Shown here piece after piece: positions 14,608 to 22,476 of a DNA stretch of 38,587 nucleotides. This stretch comes from an uncultured Bacilli bacterium (GTDB taxonomy: Bacteria > Bacillota_I > Bacilli_A > RF39 > UBA660). Each line of letters starts with the position of its first letter. Position 1 is the first letter of the stretch. A program made the position numbers and the translations under genes. Below the pieces are notes generated by a model. It was not told the origin of the DNA. It searched no databases and worked only from the letters and a program-made list of their open reading frames with translations. The stretch spans positions 1 through 38,587 of the forward strand of contig CANQPC010000011.1 of NCBI GenBank assembly GCA_947625625.1. The letters are read 5' to 3'.

Positions 14608-15580
14608 AAATTAAATTATCTCGCTCATAAATGTTTAATTTGTAAGGGCAAAATATATCTACACGACAGGATTTAGTAAACTTTATAAAGCATAAGTCTT
14701 CAATGACTATATCTTTATTCGCTGATAAGCTGAAAGAATATTCATAGTCTTTAGATATTTTTGAGTTATTTGGATTAATTTTTGTTATATTTATGTTATT
14801 AGCAATGTAGATGGTAATATTGGTATCATCATAATAGGTGATTGTCAATAAATTATCGATAGTAAAAGAATTATTTCCTTTTAGCTGATAACTTCGTGGT
14901 TTAATTTCCTTCTTGGGAGTTATCTTTTTTATTTCTGATGGTATTAAATAATTTAAAATACTTCCTGGACTTATGAAACCGGGAGTATCTATAATACTTA
15001 AATTATCAATTTTTAATTTTACTGTATTTAGTGTTGTCGAAGGGTACATACTTGTCGTTAATTCAGAGTTTTGATTAGAATAGTTTTTTATAAGTTTGTT
15101 AATTAAGGTAGACTTCCCTGAATTGGTCATTCCGACAATATATATGTCTTTGCTATGACTGTGTCTCTTTATTTTAGAGATAAGATTATCTAGATTATAA
15201 TTTTTTATTGAGCTTATTACTTCAATATCAAGATAATTTGGAATGATATTGGTAACATAATTAATTAATTTATAGTCTTTAACTGATTTTGGTAATAAAT
15301 CTTTTTTAGTTAAAACTATTAGAAGATGAGGAAATTTTTTTGCATAATCTAAATTTATATCTAAGACAGATGTTAAATAGACTACTAGAGATTCTTTAGG
15401 AATATTTTCAATTACCTTTAAATAGTCTTCATTATTTAAAGTTGTACTTTGATATTCACCATAATTTTTTATTTTAAAGCATCTTTCACAAAGATCTTTG
15501 TCTAAACTATCTACGTAACCTTCTTGACTTTTATCAATAGTCTGCAGTAATATGCCACAGCCAGAACATTTTTTAATCAT
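14606..15580 (-). CDS. yqeH: Ribosome biogenesis GTPase YqeH
   Basis: 324 residues. A zinc finger opens the protein (CSGCG at 5-9, then LCERC near 30). The GTPase is circularly permuted: G4 LTKKD comes first, then G1 GMTNSGKST, then G3 DTPGF. The C-terminal half is the beta-rich domain characteristic of YqeH/YlqF relatives. YqeH takes part in assembly of the 30S ribosomal subunit. It starts inside the end of yqeG (8-base overlap, GGAAG ribosome site), the usual yqeG-yqeH pair. In Bacilli aroE, yhbY and nadD often follow; here a terminator ends the operon. Confidence 0.95.
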   Translation of the reverse strand: MIKKCSGCGILLQTIDKSQEGYVDSLDKDLCERCFKIKNYGEYQSTTLNNEDYLKVIENIPKESLVVYLTSVLDINLDYAKKFPHLLIVLTKKDLLPKSVKDYKLINYVTNIIPNYLDIEVISSIKNYNLDNLISKIKRHSHSKDIYIVGMTNSGKSTLINKLIKNYSNQNSELTTSMYPSTTLNTVKLKIDNLSIIDTPGFISPGSILNYLIPSEIKKITPKKEIKPRSYQLKGNNSFTIDNLLTITYYDDTNITIYIANNINITKINPNNSKISKDYEYSFSLSANKDIVIEDLCFIKFTKSCRVDIFCPYKLNIYERDNLI

Positions 15581-16094
15581 AATATCTTCCTACCTTAAAT
15601 ATTTTTTGCTTAGTCATTTTAGCTATTTTCTTTTTTTCAATATAACGATATATTTTAGTGAATGGCATATCAATATCAGACATTGGATTTACTAATATGG
15701 TTGTTATTCCAACTTTGTTTCCGCCATATATATCAGTAACTAACTGATCGCCTATTATAGCTACTTCAGATAAATCGTAATTATATATTTTAAGTATTTT
15801 AAGAAATTTACTTTTTCTTGGTTTTCCGGCTTTAGCACAACAGTCCACAGCCAGAGCTTTTTTAAATGGTTCTAATCTTTTACGAGGAGAGTTTGAAAAA
15901 ATAATTACTTTGAACTCTTTTTCTTCCAAATTATAAAATAATTCTTTAAGTTTAGGAGTGGGCTCACTATCTGTATATGGAATGCAAGTATTGTCTAAAT
16001 CAAAGAGCAAGCATTTTATACCTCGTTCTTTTAGCTTATCGTAATTGATACTATAAATACTTTTTTGATAAATATCAGGAAAAAAATAGTTCAT
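15573..16094 (-). CDS. yqeG: YqeG family HAD phosphatase
   Basis: 173 residues of the HAD superfamily, subfamily IIIA. Motif I is LLFDLDNTCIPY with both catalytic Asp, motif II IIFSNSPRKR, the motif III Lys is in AGKPRKSKF, and motif IV is IIGDQLVTDI. The substrate is not established, but the pairing with yqeH is highly conserved in Firmicutes. I chose the start at 16094 (GAGGTG upstream) over the TTG at 16106. First gene of the operon, divergent from sigK. Confidence 0.93.
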   Translation of the reverse strand: MNYFFPDIYQKSIYSINYDKLKERGIKCLLFDLDNTCIPYTDSEPTPKLKELFYNLEEKEFKVIIFSNSPRKRLEPFKKALAVDCCAKAGKPRKSKFLKILKIYNYDLSEVAIIGDQLVTDIYGGNKVGITTILVNPMSDIDMPFTKIYRYIEKKKIAKMTKQKIFKVGRYYD

Positions 16095-16110
16095 ATTGCA
16101 CCTCAAAATA

Positions 16111-16146
16111 ATTATACTTTATTTTTATAGAAAAGAAAAGTATAAT
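16111..16146. promoter_or_regulatory. Divergent promoter region of yqeG and sigK within an inverted repeat
   Basis: ATTATACTTT (16111-16120) and AAAGTATAAT (16137-16146) are exact reverse complements, and each arm carries an outward-facing TATAAT: one for yqeG (minus), one toward sigK (plus). The -35 regions (TTTTCT and TTTATT) are weak and lie in the shared 16-base spacer, so the two promoters overlap. Confidence 0.55.
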
Positions 16147-16230
16147 ATTTTTAATAATTAATTGGAATAAAAATTATATAAGTAAATGAATGATTCTTTT
16201 AGCATATTATTTATTGGAGGTAATTTTTTA

Positions 16231-16941
16231 ATGCTTTTTAGTATTTTTAATTTCATTATAGATAATTTAACTTTTTTTACAGGTGCTTATTCAAATAATG
16301 TTTTTCCTGATCCTTTGTCTAAGGAAGAAGAAGAATTGTATATTAAAGAAATGCTTAATGGAAATAAAGAGGCAAGAGCAAAATTGATAGAACATAATTT
16401 ACGATTAGTGGCTCATATTGTTAAAAAATTTGAATCAAATACTAATGATATTGATGACTTAATTGGTATTGGTACGGTCGGATTAATTAAGGGAATAGAT
16501 AGTTTTTCTCCGAATAAGAACGTTAGACTTACTACTTATATAGCAAAGTGTTCGGAAAACGAAATTTTAATGCATTTTAGGGCTGATAAGAAGAATGCAA
16601 AGAATGTTAGTATTTACGACGGAATAAGCTACGATAAGGATGGTAATGAAATTACTATTTTAGATGTTTTGAAAACTAGTGATCCGGATTTTGCTGAAGA
16701 AATATATAAAAGTGACAATATTAAATTGCTTAAACAATATATGAAAATATTAACTCCTAGAGAAAATGAAGTCTTAACTAAAAGATATGGACTGAACGGG
16801 CACGATGAAATTACACAAAAAGAAATTGCTAAAGAACTTGGAATATCGAGAAGCTATGTATCGAGAATCGAGAAAAGGGCTATTACGAAAATACTTAGAG
16901 AATTTATAAAAAAAGAAAAACATACGACAGAAAAATATTAA
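16231..16941 (+). CDS. sigK: RNA polymerase sigma factor SigK
   Basis: 236 residues. It opens with a hydrophobic pro-sequence-like stretch (MLFSIFNFIIDNLTFFTGAY), then NNVFPDPLSKEEEELYIKEM as in SigK. Region 2 has RAKLIEHNLRLVAHIVKKFE and DLIGIGTVGLIKGIDSF; region 4 has KEIAKELGISRSYVSRIEKR. SigK is the late mother-cell sporulation sigma factor. The gene is continuous, with no skin-type insertion. I took the ATG at 16231 after GGAGG; an upstream in-frame ATG (16186) has no ribosome site. Divergent from yqeG and followed closely by a small basic protein gene. Confidence 0.93.
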   Translation: MLFSIFNFIIDNLTFFTGAYSNNVFPDPLSKEEEELYIKEMLNGNKEARAKLIEHNLRLVAHIVKKFESNTNDIDDLIGIGTVGLIKGIDSFSPNKNVRLTTYIAKCSENEILMHFRADKKNAKNVSIYDGISYDKDGNEITILDVLKTSDPDFAEEIYKSDNIKLLKQYMKILTPRENEVLTKRYGLNGHDEITQKEIAKELGISRSYVSRIEKRAITKILREFIKKEKHTTEKY

Positions 16942-16948
16942 ATAATTA

Positions 16949-16977
16949 TTGACTAAATGGTAATTTTATGGTAAAGT
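16949..16977 (+). promoter_or_regulatory. Promoter of the 59-residue protein gene
   Basis: TTGACT (16949-16954), 17 bases, TAAAGT (16972-16977) with TG before the -10. It starts eight bases after the sigK stop codon. Confidence 0.55.
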
Positions 16978-17006
16978 TAATATCGAACTGATGAGGAGGG
17001 AATACG

Positions 17007-17186
17007 ATGAAAAAGGTAACAACTAAAAAAACTAGATCTGTAAATAATAGACCTAATTGTTTAAAGATTACAAAAGGTACTCAAAAAGTTAATTATACTA
17101 CAGTAAAAGATAAAAACGGTAATAAAATTAAAACTAGTGTTAGAGAAGCTAGAACAATGAAAAAAAACAGCAAAGTTGCTGCTTAA
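17007..17186 (+). CDS. Small Lys/Thr/Asn-rich basic protein
   Basis: A 59-codon frame starting MKKVTTKKTRSVNNRPNCLK, with TKGTQKVNYTTVKDKNGNKI in the middle and a KKNSKVAA end. It is strongly basic, with one Cys and no membrane segment. AGGAGGG seven bases before the ATG, a promoter upstream and a hairpin terminator three bases after the stop all support real expression. I do not recognise the family. The charge suggests nucleic-acid or ribosome binding, which is inference. Its position behind sigK could mean a link to sporulation or simple adjacency. Confidence 0.75.
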   Translation: MKKVTTKKTRSVNNRPNCLKITKGTQKVNYTTVKDKNGNKIKTSVREARTMKKNSKVAA

Positions 17187-17188
17187 GG

Positions 17189-17213
17189 AAAGTAGATTTA
17201 TCTACTTTTTTTA
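17189..17213 (+). terminator. Terminator after the 59-residue protein
   Basis: AAAGTAGA (17189-17196), loop TTTA, TCTACTTT (17201-17208), then TTTTT. The T-run overlaps the end of the converging 41-codon gene. Confidence 0.8.
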
Positions 17214-17336
17214 TTTGTATTTTTGTTTATTTTCTTCTTTAGCTTTTTCTAATATATGGTTATAGTATTCCTTTCCTAACATATATTCTTCTTCGAGTAC
17301 TTCATCTTCGATGGTTTTTTGGTTTTCTTCTGGCAT
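17211..17336 (-). CDS. Small acidic protein of 41 residues
   Basis: MPEENQKTIEDEVLEEEYML then GKEYYNHILEKAKEENKQKYK: a short, highly charged helical peptide. AAAGGAG lies eight bases before the ATG. It follows rpe by 43 bases with no terminator between, so it is likely the last gene of the rlmN-rpe operon. I know no family for it. Confidence 0.6.
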   Translation of the reverse strand: MPEENQKTIEDEVLEEEYMLGKEYYNHILEKAKEENKQKYK

Positions 17337-17379
17337 AATAAAACTCCTTTCTTTATTATTATAAAGTTAGGAGCTTATT

Positions 17380-18006
17380 TTATACTAATAGAGTTTTAAT
17401 TTTTTCAATTGGGTTTTGGCTTTGAGTTATATATGAACCTACAACAAAGATATCTGCCTGTGATATATCTTTAATGGTTTCGTTATTTATGCCTCCATCG
17501 ACTTCAATAGTAATGTTTCTATTCTCGACGAGATTCTTTAGTTTTAGTAATCTCTCTTTACTTTGAGGTAAGATTTTTTGACCTCCTAAACCAGGTTCGA
17601 CAGTCATTAAAAGGATTAAATCGACATTATCTATATAGGGAATAATATCTTCGATTTTGGTATTTGGTTTTATCGATAATCCTCTTTTAAAGCCAAGCTC
17701 TTTAATTCTCGTCAATATACTATTTATATCTTTATCTATTTCAAAATGAATGGTTATGTTTTCTATATTGGGTATGTTTTTTAGAGCTTCAATATATAAT
17801 AGAGGATTATCAACCATCAAATGAATATCAAGTGGTTTTTCTGATATGGTAGATAACTTTACTATTTCATCTGATGAAAAAGCTTTTTGAGAGACAAAAT
17901 TGCCATCCATAACGTCTATGTGAAAATATGATATTTCTGTTTTATTTAAAGCTATTATGTCTTCTTTTCGATCTTTAGAATTTAAAATTGATACAGAAAT
18001 TTTCAT
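17380..18006 (-). CDS. rpe: Ribulose-phosphate 3-epimerase
   Basis: 208 residues, a TIM barrel of the pentose phosphate pathway that interconverts ribulose 5-phosphate and xylulose 5-phosphate. Motifs: YFHIDVMDGNFV (metal His and catalytic Asp), DIHLMVDNP, ITIHFE, LLMTVEPGLGGQ (usually SVNPGFGGQ) and IEVDGGIN (second catalytic Asp). The start at 18006 has GGAGG and begins one base after the rsgA stop, so it is coupled to rsgA; a longer frame to 18075 would overlap rsgA deeply. Confidence 0.95.
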   Translation of the reverse strand: MKISVSILNSKDRKEDIIALNKTEISYFHIDVMDGNFVSQKAFSSDEIVKLSTISEKPLDIHLMVDNPLLYIEALKNIPNIENITIHFEIDKDINSILTRIKELGFKRGLSIKPNTKIEDIIPYIDNVDLILLMTVEPGLGGQKILPQSKERLLKLKNLVENRNITIEVDGGINNETIKDISQADIFVVGSYITQSQNPIEKIKTLLV

Positions 18007-18007
18007 G

Positions 18008-18844
18008 TTATTTTCCTCCAATAAAACTTTTATAGTTATCATATCTAGATGGTAGAATGTCTCCACATGAGACAAGTTTTTTTATATAACAATCAGCTTC
18101 TTTGATATGCATACAATCACGATATTTGCATTTATCTTGATTTTCTTTGATTTCTTTCATATTATTTTTAATATCTATTTTGGTCATTTCTCGAAAATCT
18201 ACCGATGAAAAGCCGGGGGTATCAGCAATAAAGGTATTATTATCTATTTCGTATAGTGTTACACATCTGGTAGTATGTTTGCCTCTTCCTAAAGCTTTAG
18301 ATATTTCATTAGTAGATAGTGATAAGTTTTTATCGAGCTTATTTAATAGGGAAGATTTTCCCGCTCCAGACTGACCAGATAAGACAGTTACTTTTGATTT
18401 AAGTAATCTTTTGATTTCTTTAATATCAGTATTTTTAACGACAGGGTAACCTATTTTTTGGTAATATGAGGCTACTTCGTTTATTTTTTTTAATTCTTTG
18501 GAATTTAATAAATCTAATTTTGTTAAACAGATAATGGGGGTTATTTTCTTATATGATATAATCGTAAGTAATTTATCGAGAAGATTACAATCAAAATTGG
18601 GCTCTTTTACAGAAGTAACAACTAGAGCTATATCGACATTAGCTATTGGCGGGCGAAGTAACGAGTTGCGGCGGGGCATAATTGTGATGATATAGTTATT
18701 TATTTCATCTATATCTACTTTATCGCCAACAAGGGGAATTTGTTTTTCTAAACGAAATTTGCCTCGAGGTTTGCAAATATGAATACCCGATTTGGTTCTT
18801 ACGGTATAGTTATTACTTTCATTTTTTATGATAATGCCTTCCAT
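18008..18844 (-). CDS. rsgA: Small ribosomal subunit GTPase RsgA
   Basis: 278 residues. An OB-fold (1-65) precedes a circularly permuted GTPase: G4 LTKLDLL, then G1 GQSGAGKSSLLNKL, then G3 DTPGFSS. The C-terminal zinc site is CKYRDCMHIKEADC. RsgA (YloQ/CpgA) checks late 30S maturation. In Bacillus it is a substrate of PrkC, whose gene lies directly upstream, ten bases away, with AAAGGAG overlapping the prkC stop. Confidence 0.96.
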   Translation of the reverse strand: MEGIIIKNESNNYTVRTKSGIHICKPRGKFRLEKQIPLVGDKVDIDEINNYIITIMPRRNSLLRPPIANVDIALVVTSVKEPNFDCNLLDKLLTIISYKKITPIICLTKLDLLNSKELKKINEVASYYQKIGYPVVKNTDIKEIKRLLKSKVTVLSGQSGAGKSSLLNKLDKNLSLSTNEISKALGRGKHTTRCVTLYEIDNNTFIADTPGFSSVDFREMTKIDIKNNMKEIKENQDKCKYRDCMHIKEADCYIKKLVSCGDILPSRYDNYKSFIGGK

Positions 18845-18854
18845 TTATGCTCCT

Positions 18855-20618
18855 TTATTCAGTTTTTTTGTCTTCTGGAGTTTTATCTTCTTCAGGTAAG
18901 ACAGGATCGATAGGTTCTTCTTTAGCTTTCTTTTTAGATATGGTTACTTTTAAAGTGTATCCTTCATAAATAGGATCTCCCGCTACTCTTCCTTGATGCA
19001 AAACGATATTTTCATCGACAGTGTCATTTTCTTCATACGAAATATCTAATGTTAAATTATATTCTTTAGCAAAATCTTGAACTTGTGATAAGGTCCATTT
19101 TTCTTTTACCATATCTGGGTAAACATCAACTTCGGGGATGTAAAGAACAACACTATCACCATCATATAATTTTGTTTCTTCATCTTCTTTGGGTTTGGGC
19201 TCTTGGTCGATTATTAAATCTTCTTTGTCCTTATATTCTGATGCATCTTCGACACTTTTTGTTTTCATTTCTACTCTTATACCATTTAATTCAAGTTTGG
19301 CTTTTATTTCATAATAATTTTTTCCTGTATAATCTTCGAGAACTAAATATTTTTTACCGGTCGATTCGACGATGGTAATGGTACTTCCTTTAGTTTTGGT
19401 CGAACCACTTTTAGGTTCTGTCCTAATTACCAAGCCTTCTTCGATGTCTTTACTCTCTTCACTTTTGGTAGTGTATTTTAAGCCGGCATCTTCTATTTTA
19501 GCAATGGCTTCTTCGGTAGTTAAGCCTATTACATCTGGTACTTTAACTTCTTTAACATCATTATTATTGATTAATAGAACGACGATTGCTAAAACGATTA
19601 GGACAACAAGTAAAACTATGGCAAGAATAATTGGTAATTTATTTTTTTCTTTTGTTTTTTCTTGAGAATCTTCATCTTTAGTATCTAATGGCTTATCAAC
19701 GGTACTTTTCTTTGCTTCTTTATTTATTGTCGGAACGACTTTAGTCTCCTCTAAGTCATTTTCGGGATATTCATATACTAATCTTTTCTCGTTTGTTCTA
19801 TCCATGGCAGTTTGTAAATCATTATACATTTCTCTTACATTATCATATCTGTTCTTAGGGTTTTTGGCAGTCGCTTTTAAAAGAATATTTTCAACTGATT
19901 GAGGTATTGTCGGATTTTGCTTGCGGACGCTAGGTAATTTTTCTTTCATATGTTTTAATGCTATTTCGACCGCTGTATCACCTTTAAAAGGTACTGAACC
20001 GGTAAGTAATTCGTACATTAATATTCCAAGAGAATAAATATCACTTTTTATGGTAGAACCTTTTCCATTGGCTTGTTCGGGTGGTAAGTAATGAACCGAA
20101 CCCATAACGGAATTGGTTTGTGTAAGTTGAGTGGAATTTAAGGCCATAGCTATTCCGAAGTCGGTTATTTTGATTAGACCATTATCTTCAATCATAATGT
20201 TTTGAGGCTTAATATCACGATGAATTATATAAGCTTCATGAGCATGTGATAGTCCATCAGTTAGCTGACTCATAATGTCAATTACTTCAGTTAAGGTTAG
20301 AGCTCCTCTTTTTTGAAGAAGCTGTTTTAAGGTTTTTCCTTCAATATATTCCATGACAATATAATAGTTTCCATCTTCTTCCCCAACGTCATATACTTCA
20401 ACAATATTAGGGTGTGACAAATTAGAAACTGATAGGGCTTCCCTTTTGAATCTACGAATAAATTTTTCATCAGTAGAGAGATCTCCCCTTAATACTTTAA
20501 TGGCTACTTTGCGGTCAAGAATGGTATCATTAGCTAAGTAAACATTAGCCATTCCGCCTTCACCAATCGTTTTGATTATTTCATATCTTTCATTTATTTT
20601 TTGACCTCTTGATAACAT
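18855..20618 (-). CDS. prkC: Ser/Thr protein kinase with PASTA domains
   Basis: 587 residues. The kinase domain (12-270) is complete: GEGGMANVY, VAIKVL (K41), HRDIKPQN (D135) and DFG (153-155). A Lys-rich linker, one membrane span (about 328-351) and three PASTA-like units (from about 357, 420 and 490) follow, ending in an acidic Pro/Lys tail. Such kinases sense muropeptides or lipid II outside and phosphorylate growth and translation factors inside. The start overlaps the prpC stop (TAATG). Kinase, phosphatase and RsgA in one operon is the classical arrangement. Confidence 0.96.
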   Translation of the reverse strand: MLSRGQKINERYEIIKTIGEGGMANVYLANDTILDRKVAIKVLRGDLSTDEKFIRRFKREALSVSNLSHPNIVEVYDVGEEDGNYYIVMEYIEGKTLKQLLQKRGALTLTEVIDIMSQLTDGLSHAHEAYIIHRDIKPQNIMIEDNGLIKITDFGIAMALNSTQLTQTNSVMGSVHYLPPEQANGKGSTIKSDIYSLGILMYELLTGSVPFKGDTAVEIALKHMKEKLPSVRKQNPTIPQSVENILLKATAKNPKNRYDNVREMYNDLQTAMDRTNEKRLVYEYPENDLEETKVVPTINKEAKKSTVDKPLDTKDEDSQEKTKEKNKLPIILAIVLLVVLIVLAIVVLLINNNDVKEVKVPDVIGLTTEEAIAKIEDAGLKYTTKSEESKDIEEGLVIRTEPKSGSTKTKGSTITIVESTGKKYLVLEDYTGKNYYEIKAKLELNGIRVEMKTKSVEDASEYKDKEDLIIDQEPKPKEDEETKLYDGDSVVLYIPEVDVYPDMVKEKWTLSQVQDFAKEYNLTLDISYEENDTVDENIVLHQGRVAGDPIYEGYTLKVTISKKKAKEEPIDPVLPEEDKTPEDKKTE

Positions 20619-21358
20619 TATAAATCACCAGTTTCCTTTATTAGATAAGCAATTGATATATTATCTGTTCCTCCACGCATATTGCTTTTTTTGATTAATT
20701 TTTCAACTTGTTCTTCAATTCCAAGATTACTATTTAATACTTTTTCAATCTGCTCGTCATTTACCATATTAGTTAAACCATCACTACATAGAAATAAGGC
20801 CCTTACGGTGTTGTCAACATCAAAAATATCGATTTCTATTGGATCATTTGCTCCAAGGGCTCTTGTTAGTAAGTTCTTTCGAGGATGAAATTTAGCTTGC
20901 TCGGGAGTTAATTCACCAGTTGAAACAAGTAAATTTACTAAAGTATGATCCTTTGTTATTTTATGTAATTTTTCATTTTTCATGACATAACCAGATGAAT
21001 CGCCAATATTTCCATATAATATGTAATCATCAGTTTTTATTGCTACGACAAGAGTAGTTCCCATTCCTTTGCTTTCTGGATGCTCCTCGGTATAAGAAAA
21101 TATTTTGTCATTAATTTCTTTTACTATATTTCGAAGCCATTCGATACAATCTTCTTTTTTTCCGAGACTATCTTTCGATTCAAAGCTTTCGGTGAGATGT
21201 TCGATAGCAATATTTGAAGCTACTTCGCCAGCTTTATGTCCGCCCATACCATCCGCTACCGCTAACATAAACTCGTTATTTTTATTATTTACAATAATAA
21301 CATTATCTTCATTATGGGTTCTTACTTTTCCAGCGTCAGTCATATAAAAGGTCTGCAT
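20618..21358 (-). CDS. prpC: PP2C-type Ser/Thr phosphatase (PrpC/Stp)
   Basis: 246 residues of the PPM family, with the metal-binding Asp in ADGMGGHKAGEVAS, GNIGDSSGYV, CSDGLTNMV and GGTDNISIAYL. It opposes PrkC by removing phosphate from the same targets. The N-terminus MQTFYMTDAGKVRTHNEDN is typical. GGAAGTG lies before the ATG within the 11-base gap after rlmN. Confidence 0.96.
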   Translation of the reverse strand: MQTFYMTDAGKVRTHNEDNVIIVNNKNNEFMLAVADGMGGHKAGEVASNIAIEHLTESFESKDSLGKKEDCIEWLRNIVKEINDKIFSYTEEHPESKGMGTTLVVAIKTDDYILYGNIGDSSGYVMKNEKLHKITKDHTLVNLLVSTGELTPEQAKFHPRKNLLTRALGANDPIEIDIFDVDNTVRALFLCSDGLTNMVNDEQIEKVLNSNLGIEEQVEKLIKKSNMRGGTDNISIAYLIKETGDL

Positions 21359-21369
21359 ATATTCACTTC

Positions 21370-22386
21370 CTATTCTGTTTTGGCTCTTAGTTGACCGCAG
21401 GCAGCATCAACAGAACCACCAAATTCTTTTCTAATTGTTACATTTATCTTATTTGACTTTAGTATATCATAAAATTTTAAAATTTTCCACTCTTTTGTAC
21501 GCTTAAAAGAAGTATTCTCCGTTTCATTATAAGGAATTAAATTTACGTAGCAATTCATTCCTTTTAAAAGGTTTATTAATTCATTAGCTTCTTTTTCACT
21601 ATCGTTGATACCTTCGAGCATGATATATTCAAATGTTACTCGGCGATTGGTCTTTCTAATATATTCATTAATTGTCTTCATGAGTTCATCTAATTTATAA
21701 GCTCTATTTATTGGCATCAATTTGCTTCGCAACGTGTCATTAGGGGCATGTAAACTGATTGCTAAATTGACTTGACCTTTTTCATTCATAAATTTTTTAA
21801 TGCCTGGTATAACACCGCAAGTGGAAATGGTTATGTGTCTCGAACCAATATCGATACCTTTATTACAATTGATTATCTTGATAAAACGCATAACATTATC
21901 ATAATTATCGAATGGTTCTCCAATTCCCATAACGACGACATGGGTTATTCTCTTTTGAATATCTTGTTCGATAGTAAGTATTTGCTGTACGATTTCGTAG
22001 GCAAGAAGGTCGCGAACTTTTTTTAATCTTCCACTTTCACAAAAAGCACAAGTCATGTTACATCCTACTTGAGAAGAAACACAAATGCTAATTCCGTAAT
22101 TGTGAAACATCAATACAGATTCTATTTTATTGCCATCTTCTAATTCAAATAAGTATTTGTTTACGTTATCGCCCTTTTGTTTTACTAATAATTTTATGTG
22201 ATAGAAAGAAAAGGTATTAGTTAATTTTTCACGTAAATCTTTACTGATATTTGTCATTTCATAAAATGATGAGAATCTTTTTTTATAAAGGCCTTCGTAT
22301 AATTGACTTGCGCGAAAAGCTTTTTCTCCTATCTGCAAAAAATACTGTTCTAATTCTTCTAATGTTAAATCATATATATTTCTCAT
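21370..22386 (-). CDS. rlmN: 23S rRNA/tRNA adenine-C2 methyltransferase RlmN
   Basis: 338 residues, a radical SAM enzyme methylating C2 of A2503 in 23S rRNA and A37 of some tRNAs. The cluster motif CNMTCAFC is present, and the C-terminal methyl-carrying Cys is in DAACGQLRAK. GIGEPFDNYDNV and HITISTCGVIPG are family motifs. First gene of the operon. Its ribosome site is weak (GTGATG), unlike those of the following genes. Confidence 0.96.
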   Translation of the reverse strand: MRNIYDLTLEELEQYFLQIGEKAFRASQLYEGLYKKRFSSFYEMTNISKDLREKLTNTFSFYHIKLLVKQKGDNVNKYLFELEDGNKIESVLMFHNYGISICVSSQVGCNMTCAFCESGRLKKVRDLLAYEIVQQILTIEQDIQKRITHVVVMGIGEPFDNYDNVMRFIKIINCNKGIDIGSRHITISTCGVIPGIKKFMNEKGQVNLAISLHAPNDTLRSKLMPINRAYKLDELMKTINEYIRKTNRRVTFEYIMLEGINDSEKEANELINLLKGMNCYVNLIPYNETENTSFKRTKEWKILKFYDILKSNKINVTIRKEFGGSVDAACGQLRAKTE

Positions 22387-22404
22387 TAATTCATCACTAT
22401 ATAT

Positions 22405-22410
22405 ATTATA
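22405..22410 (-). promoter_or_regulatory. Promoter of the rlmN-prpC-prkC-rsgA-rpe operon
   Basis: Minus-strand TTTGCTATAAT (extended -10) with TTTTAA spaced 17 upstream, about 20 bases before the rlmN start. No other clear promoter is seen inside the operon. Confidence 0.55.
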
Positions 22411-22445
22411 GCAAAAAATATATGCTATTAAAACATATTTTTATA

Positions 22446-22471
22446 GAAAAAAGAAGATTGTGACATCTTCT
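22446..22471 (-). terminator. Terminator after the P-type ATPase gene
   Basis: AGAAGAT (22452-22458) and ATCTTCT (22465-22471) pair around a 6-base loop, with a T-run following on the minus strand (plus-strand A-run 22447-22452). Confidence 0.75.
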
Positions 22472-22476
22472 ATAAA

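Noticed and set aside
19085-19665. Plus-strand frames opposite prkC
   Set aside because: They are antisense to the PASTA region and have no start signals.
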